Virus record (IMG/VR): IMGVR_UViG_3300038306_000017
Coordinates: 1-24,666 of that record
Reading direction: 5' to 3' (one strand)
DNA length: 24,666 nt
From: a virus
In this document: piece by piece, positions 12,731 to 22,258 of the stretch
Numbering within the stretch: position 1 is the stretch's first letter
Layout of the letters: every line of letters starts with the position of its first letter
Translations under genes and position numbers: made by a program
The notes under the pieces: generated by a model
The model's database searches: none
What the model was told of the DNA's origin: nothing
Seen by the model: only the letters and a program-made list of their open reading frames with translations

Positions 12731-14328
12731 TAGTTGTCACCTCTAGTTAAAGCTATAGTTCCACCACCAACAACTCCTATCTTAGCTAGGTATTTCATCC
12801 AGTCCTTCATAGTTAAATCTTCAAACTTAATATCCAAAGCTTGTATATCTCTTGCTACTTTTGTTTGAGCTACTGATAAAGTACCTGCTCTATAGTTGTT
12901 CATTAAATCTTTATAAGCATCACTATATTTAGTACCTCTTTCTGAAGCTTCTCTTGGTATGATAGCTTCTACTCTAGCCATCTTTTCTTCCTCTAATCTT
13001 TCAGGTCTTAACTGTTCTTTTCTCTCATCAGTTTGTTTATTTTTTCTTGGTTGTTTCTGTGCAACTTTTGCCTTAGCACCCATACGCATAAGAGTTTCTT
13101 CTACCTTTGCTTTATATTTAGCAGGACTAAGGTTTCCTTTATTAACATACATGTTAGCAACCTTAGGAAGAGATAACGTCATAGCATTATCACCTGATGG
13201 CATAGGTATACCTGCTATGTCATTGATATCACTTAACATTGACCCTCTTGTTCCATCAACCTCAAGAAAATTCATTACATTAACACCGCCTAAAGAGTAA
13301 TCACTACTTTTAAAACTGTCATCAAACCATATAGCACCATCCCTGACTTCCCATGAGCCACCCACTCCTATTTGTTTAGGCTCTTTTACTTCGATACGAT
13401 TACCATTCTTATCTTTTCTAAACTTAGGTAGTCCTGCTTTATTCTTTACGGTTTCTTGAGTAACCCACTTAGGATTTGTTTCTAATTCTTTACGAATATA
13501 TTTAGCCATATCGTCTACGCTATCAAACAAACCATCTCTTTGTTGTAGTATTTTAGCAATCGCCCTCATTCTTGAGCCCTTACCCATTTCAAAAACCAAA
13601 TTAGCTGAAGCACCAGAAGCAGCGTCTTGTCTAACAAAATATTGTAAAGGTTTTCCTTTTGGAAGAGCAGGTTCACTAACCTTTAAAATTTTATCAAGCA
13701 TGGTTTTCATCCTACCTTCACCAAACTTACCCTCTGTTTCCCAACCTTTAAAATTCTTTATCTTAACAAAATCTTCTACATTTATATTACCATTAGCATC
13801 TATTAACATACCATTACCTAGAAAATTCTCTGGTAACATTTCATCTAGTATAGGATTTGGAACCTTTTGCTGTTTGTTAGCAAGTGTTTGATATAACATT
13901 TGACCTGCTATGGTTTTGCTTGGTCCTTTCTCTTGGTCAGTATATTGTTTTTTTAATTTCTTTTCTTCATTTGTTAGTTCTTTAGATGGTCTAAACACAT
14001 CATCAGCTTTCATATCACTACGTATCATGTCTAGTTTATCTAGTTGATTACTTACTTGTGTCTGAGTCCTATCACTAATGCCTGTAGTTTCACGCATCTT
14101 TAATAACCTAGGGTCAAGTAGTTCTCTTCCTGCAGAGTAGCCAGTCTTTAACATACCTATACCCATTCCTAATCCTTGTTTAATAGGGTTAGTTGAATAG
14201 AATAATCCAGCACCTAAATCGTTTTGTGCATTACCTGCTAAAGAACGAGCAACAGGAGCACCTACCTCAGTATCTAATACTTTAAATAATCCTTTTGCTA
14301 CACCTTTTATAATAGGACCTAATGCCAT
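12730..14328 (-). CDS. Probable ejection (internal virion) protein, 532 residues
   Basis: Starts MALGPIIKGVAKGLFKVLDT behind AAGGAATGTAAT. The N-terminus is glycine- and alanine-rich and mildly hydrophobic (residues 1-70, with GAGLFYST and LGMGIGMLKTG). The middle is basic and charged (long runs such as KNKAGLPKFRKDKNGNRIE), and the C-terminus has a hydrophobic segment (KIGVVGGGTIALTRGDN). No enzyme motif is recognised. Its position among the ejection-type proteins and its composition suggest that it is injected with DNA or lines the tunnel through the cell envelope. Function assigned by context; moderate confidence. Confidence 0.6.
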   Translation of the reverse strand: MALGPIIKGVAKGLFKVLDTEVGAPVARSLAGNAQNDLGAGLFYSTNPIKQGLGMGIGMLKTGYSAGRELLDPRLLKMRETTGISDRTQTQVSNQLDKLDMIRSDMKADDVFRPSKELTNEEKKLKKQYTDQEKGPSKTIAGQMLYQTLANKQQKVPNPILDEMLPENFLGNGMLIDANGNINVEDFVKIKNFKGWETEGKFGEGRMKTMLDKILKVSEPALPKGKPLQYFVRQDAASGASANLVFEMGKGSRMRAIAKILQQRDGLFDSVDDMAKYIRKELETNPKWVTQETVKNKAGLPKFRKDKNGNRIEVKEPKQIGVGGSWEVRDGAIWFDDSFKSSDYSLGGVNVMNFLEVDGTRGSMLSDINDIAGIPMPSGDNAMTLSLPKVANMYVNKGNLSPAKYKAKVEETLMRMGAKAKVAQKQPRKNKQTDERKEQLRPERLEEEKMARVEAIIPREASERGTKYSDAYKDLMNNYRAGTLSVAQTKVARDIQALDIKFEDLTMKDWMKYLAKIGVVGGGTIALTRGDN

Positions 14329-14329
14329 A

Positions 14330-14587
14330 TTACATTCCTTGGTTGTAGTAAGCTTCTAACATTTCCTTTCTATCAGCATCATCAGGTATCTGTCTTACAG
14401 CTTGCCTTAATTCTGACTCATCTAAATCTCTTAGTTGTGCTAGTATCTCTTCACTAGGTGCTTGTTGACCTGCTAGTTTTTTTAAATAATCTTCACGCTT
14501 ATCTTGCTCACCTAAATATTTAAAAGCGTCATCATTATTAAAAGAAAAACTTGGGTGGTCTAACTCTGCATCAAACATTCCTGCCAT
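14330..14587 (-). CDS. 85-residue acidic late protein
   Basis: Reads MAGMFDAELDHPSFSFNNDD... and ends MLEAYYNQGM. The ATG at 14587 overlaps the previous stop as TAATG and has GGAGGG a few bases before it; an in-frame ATG 15 bases upstream has no such site. Most of the protein is acidic helix (YLGEQDKREDYLKKLAGQQ, ILAQLRDLDESELRQAVRQI). It lies between two large ejection-type proteins and may be a partner or chaperone of one of them. Not recognised. Confidence 0.65.
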   Translation of the reverse strand: MAGMFDAELDHPSFSFNNDDAFKYLGEQDKREDYLKKLAGQQAPSEEILAQLRDLDESELRQAVRQIPDDADRKEMLEAYYNQGM

Positions 14588-17500
14588 TACTGGTCCCTCC
14601 ATTCATTAAATATCATTCCTTTACCCGGTAGATTTGGTGCCATTCTTTCTATAATTGATAACACATCAGAGTTAGCTAAGTCCTCTGCTGTGTAAGCAAT
14701 GTCTGAGAATGTAGGTCCTGTAATAGCAGACCATGCACCACCCGGTCCTCTAGTAGCTACTTGTTGCATTGTGTCAAACCACAATCCTGCACCTCCAGCA
14801 TTACCTATGCCAGAAATTAATAACTCTAAAGCTGTTCTGTTTTGTTCTATTTCTTTTCCTGAAACCAAAGCTCTTGCTAACTCTGCTTGATTACCTGCTA
14901 TGCCTGCAGCAGCTAAGTAAGCCAGTAATGGTTTAGGGTTCTTGTTAATAAATAATTCATCAGCTACCTGTCGTTTAAGAAACCTAGCTTGGTAAAACAT
15001 AAATGATTTAAACTTAGTCATTAATTTAAACCAAGGCTTCTGCCAGTTAACAGGTAAATTAAAAGATTCACCTGAGAAGTTAACATGTTTGTTAAACATA
15101 TGTCCACTAATAGCATAATCTCTAGCTGTTAAATCTCCCTTCAATGGATTCATTATGCCTAGTTGTTTCATTTCTTTTTGTAACATCAAACTCTTTTTAG
15201 AGTTTCCTTTGCCCTGCATTACTAATCTTTGTAGCTTGGCATTAATACTAGATACGTGACCATGAGCCATAATTGCTGCTGCTCTTCTGTTCATTTGCTC
15301 AACACCTAAGAAACCAGTAGCTCTAAGAAATGCAGTAGGCTCATTCAAATATTTTAAGGGTCCTTTAAATTCTCTTTCCACTATTCTAGCGTGTGGCATA
15401 TTCTCAGTAGCAATACGTGATAAATCTATTTCACCTAGTACACCTGCATTATGTACAGCATCCATGCCTTGGCGTGTTTTAACAATAGCTTTAACCAAAG
15501 AACTCATAGCTTTAAAAGGAGCTGTTAATAAACTACCTGACTTAGTAAGCATAACAGTACCGTTAACAAAAGCCTGTGTAGCATTAGGAATAGCAGCTAG
15601 TCCAAGCTTTAAGTTTTGAAAAGCATTAACCTTTGCTACTGCTTGTTGTAGCCTAGGATTGTCCATTCTTGCTCTAATAGTTTCAGAGTATTTAGGGTCA
15701 CCTACAGCAGTAAAGTAAACCTCTTGGACATCCTCAGCCTGCCTGCCCATACCCTTTTCTCTCATTTCTTTAATCTTCTTTTTTATTCTCTCGTCATTCT
15801 TACCAAACCTTTTAGCATATTCATTACGTCTGATGACATCTTCAAAAAACTTTGTCCACCTGTCTAAAGGAGCTGCCATAAAAGCATCAAGCTCTCTTTC
15901 TAATTCAGGTTTAATTTTTAATTTTCTTTCAAACTCTAAGTGAGTAGAACGCTTAACATCCATCTCTCTATCAGCCTTCCTTCTAAACATAGCTCTTATA
16001 TTTTCAGGAGAAAACTTAGAATTTATTATTTCATCTGTTAGTTTCTTTTCGCCAGTAAGATTTGTTATAAGATTGCGTACTTCTTTAGGGTCTTTACCCC
16101 ATATTTTATTTAAGAAAACACTAAACTCTTCTGCACCTTTTAAAGTAATTAGTTTTTGTGTGTTCCATACACGTGGTACATATCCTTTATCGTGTTTAAA
16201 CCTAGCGTACTCTGCCTTACTAATAACACCTGTGTCACGAGCAACTTTTAACTGTGCCATTTTTTTCTTATTAAGCATAGCTAAGAAATCTTTTTGTGCT
16301 TGGTTCTCAGGTATAGCTCGTGCAATTAATTTATTTAATTCACCTAATTCATCTGCATTCTTAGCTACAAAAGTTTGTAAGTCATTAGCTATTCTGGCTA
16401 CGTTAATATCAGTTGTTGCTTGAGCAGAACTTATAGCTTCAGCTATTGGTCTTTGTCCTGAACGTACAAGTATAGAGTCAGTTCCGTATAACATACGAGT
16501 AGCACCTTTACCCATAGTATTATTAATCCAATCATAGGCTCTTTGACCTAACCTAGAAAAAGATATGGGAATATCTATTGATTCAATGTCTATAAAAGCT
16601 TCATCAATTAAATCTTCACCTTCTTTAATCATTACCTTTTCTTCAGGTGTAAAAGTATTATCTATTTTCTCTCTTAAAACCCTAGAGTTTGCAATTTCTA
16701 ATTGACTAGCATTAGAAGTAGAGTCTACCTGACGAATTTCTTTTAATACTTTTTCAGTTTTAGCTGGTAAAGCAATTCCTTCATGTGGGTTAATTGGTAC
16801 AGTGCCATCAATTTCTCTAACAGCAACAGAAGGAGCTTTAGAATATTCAGGTGTCCACTTAGCATCATCAAGTTCTTTTAATACTCTGGACTTAGGCTCT
16901 AATATTGTAGACTTAGGTTTAACATTTGCTGCTATTTTTTCTACTCTAGGCTTAGTGTCTAACCTTGTACTATATGTAGGCTCTACTTCTTTAAGTATAG
17001 TAGATGCTTCATCTGCTGTTTGCCCCGGATAGTATATAGCTTCAGTAGCTGGACTTGTATCATCTACTACCTCTGCTGCTCTTCTTGCTGCATTTACTTC
17101 CTCAGCAGTTTGTCTGGAACCACTAGCTTTAAACTCGTCTTTTGTAGATGGACCAAACGTACCTGCTTCTGTATTCTTAGGAGTTAAAGGAACATCAAAA
17201 CTTTTCTCTGCTCCCGGTAAAGCTATAGATTGTTTTGAATCCCACTCTCTATAGTTTTTTAATTCTTGTGCTATTTCTTTTCTGTTGTAACCTATTCTTT
17301 TTAAATAAACTTTTAAAGACTTTTCATCTTTAACACTTGCAGCCATTTCATTAATCATGGTACCTGCATTATATTCAGGGTCTTGAAGTTTTTGTTTAAT
17401 TATCCAATCATCAGATTTATTTTTAAATAATTGAAATCCACCTCTTAATAAAAAACCTAACGAACCACCGACAGCTACTCCTAATCCAGTAGCTTTTCCT

Positions 17501-18414
17501 ATTTCAATCCAGTCTTTACCTTCTTTACCTAATGACTCAGCTTGTTGAAGTATACGTTCATCACTAAACTTATCATAACCAGTATAAATACCACCATAGG
17601 TAGCAGTAGTTGCAGTTGTTTTAGTAACAGGTCTTGTAGATAAAAACTTTGCTATCCTATTACCAAAAAGTTTATTAGTAAGAGGTTGTAATGCTTTCGT
17701 AAGACCAAATTTAGCTGCTCCTTTTGATACTATATTAGCAATTAAACCACCGCCGATATAAGTTGTAGGGTCAGATAAAAGAGCACCCGGTATGTTTACC
17801 CAGCTTTGAGCAGAAGGTATTCCACCCTCGCCCTCACTACCAAGTAATTTTTGAAAAGATAAATACTGGAGAGTTAAGTCCTCTTTTTGCTCATCAGTCA
17901 TCTCATCATACTTACTAGCTTCTATTCCCTTTTTAGTTAAATTATATTCAAGGTATTGCTGGTCACGTACAAACTCTGTCATTAATTGTTCTATGGTTTT
18001 TTCTTCACCATATTCATTATAAGCTCCATTAGTTCTTCTTAATGAATTTATTAACTGGTCATTGTATTTTATTTCATCCCAAGTCCATTGCTCACTTTGG
18101 TCCTCATACATGCTTTCAAGAGTAACATTATCAAAGTAATCTTTTCTATCCATCAACGCAGTATACTCTGCATTTAATCTAGCAGCTTCCTCCATGTTAT
18201 TTTTTTCTACAGCAGAACCATGCTGTTCTGTGTATTGATTATAAACAGAATCCCAATATGAATTGTTTGTTCCTTGAGAATCAAACTCAGAGTTTAAAGT
18301 AGCTAACTGTGCTTCATCAGGTTTGTTCTGGTCACGTAAATACTCTGCTTCAGCAGCAGCACTGGCTGCAGCACCGCTTGTGTAAGCAGGTTGTTGAGCT
18401 CTTTCAATAGCCAT
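14587..18414 (-). CDS. Giant ejection (internal virion) protein, 1275 residues
   Basis: The largest gene in the window. It begins with a helical, polar part rich in Ala, Gln and Asn (1-190). A hydrophobic glycine-rich stretch follows (about 208-335, including DPTTYIGGGLIANIV and GLGVAVGGSLGFLLRGG). Then come a long charged region and a C-terminal part with further hydrophobic helices (for example PLLAYLAAAGIAGNQ). This layout is like T7 gp16 and other very large podovirus core proteins that leave the capsid and form the DNA conduit across the envelope. I see no lytic transglycosylase or protease motif; the muralytic activity seems to be the separate downstream lysozyme. The ATG directly follows the preceding stop (TAAATG). 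Role by analogy. Confidence 0.72.
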   Translation of the reverse strand: MAIERAQQPAYTSGAAASAAAEAEYLRDQNKPDEAQLATLNSEFDSQGTNNSYWDSVYNQYTEQHGSAVEKNNMEEAARLNAEYTALMDRKDYFDNVTLESMYEDQSEQWTWDEIKYNDQLINSLRRTNGAYNEYGEEKTIEQLMTEFVRDQQYLEYNLTKKGIEASKYDEMTDEQKEDLTLQYLSFQKLLGSEGEGGIPSAQSWVNIPGALLSDPTTYIGGGLIANIVSKGAAKFGLTKALQPLTNKLFGNRIAKFLSTRPVTKTTATTATYGGIYTGYDKFSDERILQQAESLGKEGKDWIEIGKATGLGVAVGGSLGFLLRGGFQLFKNKSDDWIIKQKLQDPEYNAGTMINEMAASVKDEKSLKVYLKRIGYNRKEIAQELKNYREWDSKQSIALPGAEKSFDVPLTPKNTEAGTFGPSTKDEFKASGSRQTAEEVNAARRAAEVVDDTSPATEAIYYPGQTADEASTILKEVEPTYSTRLDTKPRVEKIAANVKPKSTILEPKSRVLKELDDAKWTPEYSKAPSVAVREIDGTVPINPHEGIALPAKTEKVLKEIRQVDSTSNASQLEIANSRVLREKIDNTFTPEEKVMIKEGEDLIDEAFIDIESIDIPISFSRLGQRAYDWINNTMGKGATRMLYGTDSILVRSGQRPIAEAISSAQATTDINVARIANDLQTFVAKNADELGELNKLIARAIPENQAQKDFLAMLNKKKMAQLKVARDTGVISKAEYARFKHDKGYVPRVWNTQKLITLKGAEEFSVFLNKIWGKDPKEVRNLITNLTGEKKLTDEIINSKFSPENIRAMFRRKADREMDVKRSTHLEFERKLKIKPELERELDAFMAAPLDRWTKFFEDVIRRNEYAKRFGKNDERIKKKIKEMREKGMGRQAEDVQEVYFTAVGDPKYSETIRARMDNPRLQQAVAKVNAFQNLKLGLAAIPNATQAFVNGTVMLTKSGSLLTAPFKAMSSLVKAIVKTRQGMDAVHNAGVLGEIDLSRIATENMPHARIVEREFKGPLKYLNEPTAFLRATGFLGVEQMNRRAAAIMAHGHVSSINAKLQRLVMQGKGNSKKSLMLQKEMKQLGIMNPLKGDLTARDYAISGHMFNKHVNFSGESFNLPVNWQKPWFKLMTKFKSFMFYQARFLKRQVADELFINKNPKPLLAYLAAAGIAGNQAELARALVSGKEIEQNRTALELLISGIGNAGGAGLWFDTMQQVATRGPGGAWSAITGPTFSDIAYTAEDLANSDVLSIIERMAPNLPGKGMIFNEWRDQ

Positions 18415-19134
18415 TTAGTTTCTTTTAGGTAAAGTTACAGAAGGGTCGGCAGTAGTAGTAGTAGTAGTACCAGCTGGAGCAGTAGATGCTGCAGTTGTTC
18501 CCTGACTAAATTTAAGTTGTCCAGATTTAATTAAACCAATAACTTGGTCCATACTAGAGTTAGTATTTCTAGCTGTTTGAGCAATGAATTGTGCTAGTCC
18601 TTCTTTTGAAGCACCTGAAGGTAAGTCAGGGTCAATAAAATCAAAGAAAGAAGTATCAAAATTACTTTCAACTAAACCAAGTGCAATGTCATATTCATTT
18701 TGAGGAATGCTTGTATCACGTTTAGGAGGAGTAACTTCATTAGCGTTAGCTAAAGCAGCTTCACCTTGGTCTTTATAGTATTGCATAAGTGCATCTACCT
18801 TTTGCATCTCATAGCTTTCCTTTAACATGTTCATACCTTCATCATAGAAGCCACCGGTCCATAACTTAGAGGACATCTCTTTCATTTGTGAAGGGTCTGT
18901 AGGGTCAAAGTCTGGCATACTACCAGTAATTCTTTCAAGCTCTGCCATCTTTTGTTCTTGAGGAGTAACACCTCCCATCATCTTACCAAGACCAGCTCCT
19001 ATTGAACCACCAAGTTCTCTTGCAGCAGTAGTCATAGCAGTCCAGCCTTCACCTGTACCTCTAGCTTCAGCAGCTAATTGATTCTGCTGTGCTGTTTGAG
19101 TGTCATATATATTTCCAAATAATCCTGCTGCCAT
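18415..19134 (-). CDS. Probable ejection or internal virion protein, 239 residues
   Basis: Starts MAAGLFGNIYDTQTAQQNQL behind AGGAGATAGAA. The N-terminal 60 residues are Ala-, Gln- and Gly-rich with a small-residue helix (LGGSIGAGLGKMMGG), then acidic helices. The C-terminus is low complexity: TAASTAPAG, six threonines coded by six identical ACT codons, and a short tail. Such composition is typical of small podovirus internal proteins (P22 gp7/gp20 or T7 gp14 type), but there is no recognised domain. It is placed between two other ejection-type genes in the same transcript. Confidence 0.58.
   Translation of the reverse strand: MAAGLFGNIYDTQTAQQNQLAAEARGTGEGWTAMTTAARELGGSIGAGLGKMMGGVTPQEQKMAELERITGSMPDFDPTDPSQMKEMSSKLWTGGFYDEGMNMLKESYEMQKVDALMQYYKDQGEAALANANEVTPPKRDTSIPQNEYDIALGLVESNFDTSFFDFIDPDLPSGASKEGLAQFIAQTARNTNSSMDQVIGLIKSGQLKFSQGTTAASTAPAGTTTTTTADPSVTLPKRN
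18451..18468. repeat. Six-copy AGT (ACT on the coding strand) microsatellite
   Basis: Six perfect AGT triplets on the plus strand, coding six threonines near the C-terminus of the 239-residue late protein. In-frame slippage here would lengthen or shorten the tract without a frameshift. Confidence 0.75.
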
Positions 19135-19143
19135 TTCTATCTC

Positions 19144-19914
19144 CTATGCGTATGGGTTATCAAGACGACTTGCCATTGGAGCCTGTCTTGCAAAAGGATT
19201 TGTAAACCCACCATAATTCATATTGCCTAGTTTAGTTCCTAGTTGTGACCACATGCCACTTTGTACTCCACCTAAGCCAACTGCTGCATTTGCTGCTTGT
19301 CCTCCAGCATATTGAGCTGATGGACTAACTGCTTGTCCAAGGTTCATACCTAATTGAGCATACTGCATAGGTAAGTTACCTATACCAAGAGCAGCTTGTC
19401 TATCCATCATTTCTCTTTGACGCATAGCATCTAATGTTCCTTGTGCTGTAGAGTAAGAACCAGTTAACAAGCCAAGTCTTTGCTGTCCTTGTGCTTCCTG
19501 TAGTGCCTGCATTTGACCTGCACCGCCTGTACTACCTAGTCTACCTTGCTGTAGTAACCTAGACTCTTGAGTCAGTGATTGTCTTTCTTGCTCAGGCTGT
19601 AGCAATCCTAACTGTTGATTATATAGTTGTTGTTGTAATTCTAAAGGATTTAAATTTTGTATTTGTCCTGCTGTTTGGTCTGCTCTACCCATAAGTGCAT
19701 CATACTGTGCCTGCATTTCTGGACTTAGATTCATACTGGCTTGTTGACTAGCATCATCATAACTAAACCCACCAAACATTCCAGCAACGCCTTTAGGTAA
19801 AGAGCGTCTATAAGCCTGTTCCCCCGCTGCTGTTTGTGCAGAAGCTGCCTTTTTTGCTGCTCTGTTCTGCATTATTCCACCGAGTATCGGTCCTATTAAA
19901 CTTGCCCATGCCAT
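19144..19914 (-). CDS. Probable ejection protein, 256 residues, Gln/Ala/Gly-rich
   Basis: Starts MAWASLIGPILGGIMQNRAA behind ATAGGAGAATAAGAC. A short hydrophobic N-terminus is followed by a very glutamine-rich helical middle (about 65-150, such as QQQLYNQQLGLLQPEQERQS) and a glycine/alanine-rich end. This pattern, 'hydrophobic start plus Gln/Ala-rich helix', is seen in the small ejection proteins of marine podophages, with T7 gp14 as a functional analogue that forms the outer-membrane pore. No enzyme motif. First of the ejection-type genes to be read after the tail genes. Confidence 0.62.
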   Translation of the reverse strand: MAWASLIGPILGGIMQNRAAKKAASAQTAAGEQAYRRSLPKGVAGMFGGFSYDDASQQASMNLSPEMQAQYDALMGRADQTAGQIQNLNPLELQQQLYNQQLGLLQPEQERQSLTQESRLLQQGRLGSTGGAGQMQALQEAQGQQRLGLLTGSYSTAQGTLDAMRQREMMDRQAALGIGNLPMQYAQLGMNLGQAVSPSAQYAGGQAANAAVGLGGVQSGMWSQLGTKLGNMNYGGFTNPFARQAPMASRLDNPYA

Positions 19915-19925
19915 GTCTTATTCTC

Positions 19926-20552
19926 CTATGCTGTACGTTTCCACATATATACAGTTATATATGGTTGTAAGTTATTGTGTGCACTACCGCTACCTGTTGA
20001 ACCTGAAGTAGCACTTGAGTTTCCACCTGTTGTTCTAGTTATGTCATGAATACTTATGTTATCAGTAGATGTATTTTGTCTATCATAACTGTGTGTGTGA
20101 GCAGGAAGTTCAGCAACTGAAAGTGTATGTGTTGAAGCACCACCAGTTTTTTCTATAGTATTAAAATTACTATCGCCTGTGTCAACACCAACTGGAACTC
20201 TTCCTGAACCAAACACTGTCCATGTTGTTCCACCTACTGCTGCTACTACCGCAGCTGAGTTAGCGTATGGTGTAACTGTAGTAAATATTGCACCTACTGG
20301 ATAAGCAGGAGTAGCTGCTAGAGCTGCTGTAACAAACGCTGTTGTTGCTACCTGATTAGTATTGGTTCCTGCACTTGCTGTTGCAGCAGTAACTACTTGG
20401 CTTGTGTTTGCTAAGTCTGCTTTAGAGTTAATAGCAGTCTTAGCTGCAAGAAACTCTGTATTAAAGTCACCACCACTGACTACTTTGTCAGGGTCTGAGT
20501 CGCTTAAAGCATCCTTACCTGACCAAGCTATTTGTAAATTATAATCACTCAT
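19926..20552 (-). CDS. Short tail fibre / collar-domain protein
   Basis: 208 residues from MSDYNLQIAW. The ATG at 20552 shares an ATGA overlap with the nozzle stop; the upstream in-frame start lacks support. The N-terminal 90 residues are Ala/Thr/Asn-rich and may form a trimeric shaft or attachment. The C-terminal half is a phage tail-collar type domain: YPVGAIF, WTVFGSGRVPVGVD, then TGGASTHTLSVAELPAHTHS with paired histidines, ending in NNLQPYITVYMWKRTA. Proteins of this type form trimeric receptor-contacting tips or short fibres, with HxH motifs that bind metal. It sits right after the nozzle gene and is the best receptor-binding candidate in the window. Confidence 0.82.
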   Translation of the reverse strand: MSDYNLQIAWSGKDALSDSDPDKVVSGGDFNTEFLAAKTAINSKADLANTSQVVTAATASAGTNTNQVATTAFVTAALAATPAYPVGAIFTTVTPYANSAAVVAAVGGTTWTVFGSGRVPVGVDTGDSNFNTIEKTGGASTHTLSVAELPAHTHSYDRQNTSTDNISIHDITRTTGGNSSATSGSTGSGSAHNNLQPYITVYMWKRTA

Positions 20553-22258
20553 CGTATTTTCCCTTGTTTTGCCCAAATAGAAATGTTTTGTAAAGAAGCT
20601 TTAAACCCCGATACCGTTTGTATTATCTGTAGTCTAACAACTTTAGCTGCTTTTGACATAGATACTTTGTACTCTGTAGGTTGGAAAGCAGGAGCATACT
20701 TGGCATTGCCATACTTACCCTGTCCCCACAAAGCATTGACTCCACCAGTAGTAGGGTCTAATGTAAAGTTAGCTGATGTAGGAGTAACATTGTAATCTCT
20801 AAACCAGTTAAGTGTTACGTTCATGTTTTTACCACCTGACCATATAGCTAAAAATCTTTTTAAAAATTTAGTTATACCCGGCTGTTCAAAGTCTAGCCAT
20901 GTAGTTTTAAAATCTGCTTGATATGTGTTGTCTACATCTTGATAACATTTACTTGTAGTAGATTCCCATGTGTGTCCAGCAGTAGTACATGCACTTGATG
21001 TACCATAGGTAGCAGTAACATCCTTTTTTTCTACATCATAAAATCCTGAGTATGTTGCTACTTTTCCAAAGTTAGTAGTAGCTCCTAAACCAATATATAA
21101 AAAATCATCTGTTGATAACAAAGCCCCAGGATTTTTCTTACTATCAAAGTTCCAAGTTGTTATACGTGGTGCACCTTCAGGAGTTGTAGCTTTAAAATCA
21201 AACACATAAACAATATTTTTACCACCAAAGCTTAATAAATAAGAACCAGTAGATAAATCATACTGAGCTTTTACTTGGTCCATGTCAGCAGTTAATATGT
21301 TTGTTCTTATTTCATCTTTAATAGCTAAACTTAAATCTGTCAATGGCATCTTATCTTGTACCATTGTACGAGCTAGTGAACGTACACCTGATGAACTTAA
21401 AAATACAATGTCATCACCAATAACTTGTACTGAATCCCTAGCTACACATCCTACACCTTCAATAACTTCATCTAATTGAAATGAAGCAGCAGCTGGGTCC
21501 CAAGGGTCATTGTAAATAACAATGTTATTCTTACCAAAGATAACTAGCTTACCCATAAAAGAAGCTAGTGCTGTTATTTCATCACCTGACCATACAGTTT
21601 TTAAATCTACTGAACCTGAAGCACCAGTATTAAATGTTTGACCTATTAATGTATCAGAGTAATAAACTACATCTTTGTTTTCACCTATATTTCCTACCCA
21701 TATCCTACCATAATCTCCTAGAATACAAGAAGGTGTAAAAGTAGTAACGCCAGTAGGTTTGTGATAACTACCTACATCTTCTAAATCTTTCCATGTAGTG
21801 CCATCATAATTTATTGGTTGATTACCTGCTTGTACTCCATAAAACTGGTTATTAAAGTTTGTAAACTGCCAGTTGCCATTAGTTTTAGTAGTGGCTGAAC
21901 CACCAAAAGTCTGTGCATCTAAAGTATAAGGAGTGTTAGCTGTGTTAATTTTATATACATTAGCACCAGCTCCAGCAAATAAAGTCTTAGCTCCTGTTGC
22001 ACTAATATACTCACCTAATGATTTAACTATTAATGTATTAGCTGTAGGATTGCCATCAGTATCTAAACTGCCAGTATGGACATTATCTGTTACTTGTTTA
22101 ATTCCTTCTCTAGTAGTAACACGTCCCTTTTCATCTAACATAATATTGTTAGCTGTTGTTAGAAACTGTGGTGGTAAACTAGAAGCCGATGACTGCCTGT
22201 TTAATCCATAGATACCTATAGAGTCTAATACAAGGGGTTGTATTGGTTTAGACGCCAT
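20549..22258 (-). CDS. Tail nozzle / packaged-DNA stabilisation protein (P22 gp10-like)
   Basis: 569 residues. The N-terminus (SSASSLPPQFLTTANNIMLDEKGRV then TTREGIKQV) is typical of podovirus nozzle or gp10-type proteins, where the genome copy threads onto a beta-propeller ring below the adaptor. Repeating strand blocks follow: GNWQFTNFNNQFYGVQAGN, WSGDEITALASFMGKLVIFG, DDIVFLSSSGVRSL, GSYLLSFGGKNIVYVFD. These fit a beta-propeller or beta-barrel fold. The two Cys in SACTTAGHTWESTTSKCYQD may pair. GAGG lies about nine bases before the ATG. The gene order adaptor, nozzle, fibre supports the assignment. The name rests on pattern and context, not alignment. Confidence 0.8.
   Translation of the reverse strand: MASKPIQPLVLDSIGIYGLNRQSSASSLPPQFLTTANNIMLDEKGRVTTREGIKQVTDNVHTGSLDTDGNPTANTLIVKSLGEYISATGAKTLFAGAGANVYKINTANTPYTLDAQTFGGSATTKTNGNWQFTNFNNQFYGVQAGNQPINYDGTTWKDLEDVGSYHKPTGVTTFTPSCILGDYGRIWVGNIGENKDVVYYSDTLIGQTFNTGASGSVDLKTVWSGDEITALASFMGKLVIFGKNNIVIYNDPWDPAAASFQLDEVIEGVGCVARDSVQVIGDDIVFLSSSGVRSLARTMVQDKMPLTDLSLAIKDEIRTNILTADMDQVKAQYDLSTGSYLLSFGGKNIVYVFDFKATTPEGAPRITTWNFDSKKNPGALLSTDDFLYIGLGATTNFGKVATYSGFYDVEKKDVTATYGTSSACTTAGHTWESTTSKCYQDVDNTYQADFKTTWLDFEQPGITKFLKRFLAIWSGGKNMNVTLNWFRDYNVTPTSANFTLDPTTGGVNALWGQGKYGNAKYAPAFQPTEYKVSMSKAAKVVRLQIIQTVSGFKASLQNISIWAKQGKIR

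Noticed and set aside
15075-15105. GTTAACATG...TTGTTAAAC, which resembles the palindromic repeat
   Set aside because: Only the central ACATGT-like core is shared, the flanks differ, and it lies inside the giant ejection gene rather than in a gap.
12959-22211. Plus-strand open frames of 60-116 codons across the late block
   Set aside because: They lie opposite well-supported minus-strand genes, look like complements of hydrophobic or low-complexity coding sequence, and none has a clear family match.
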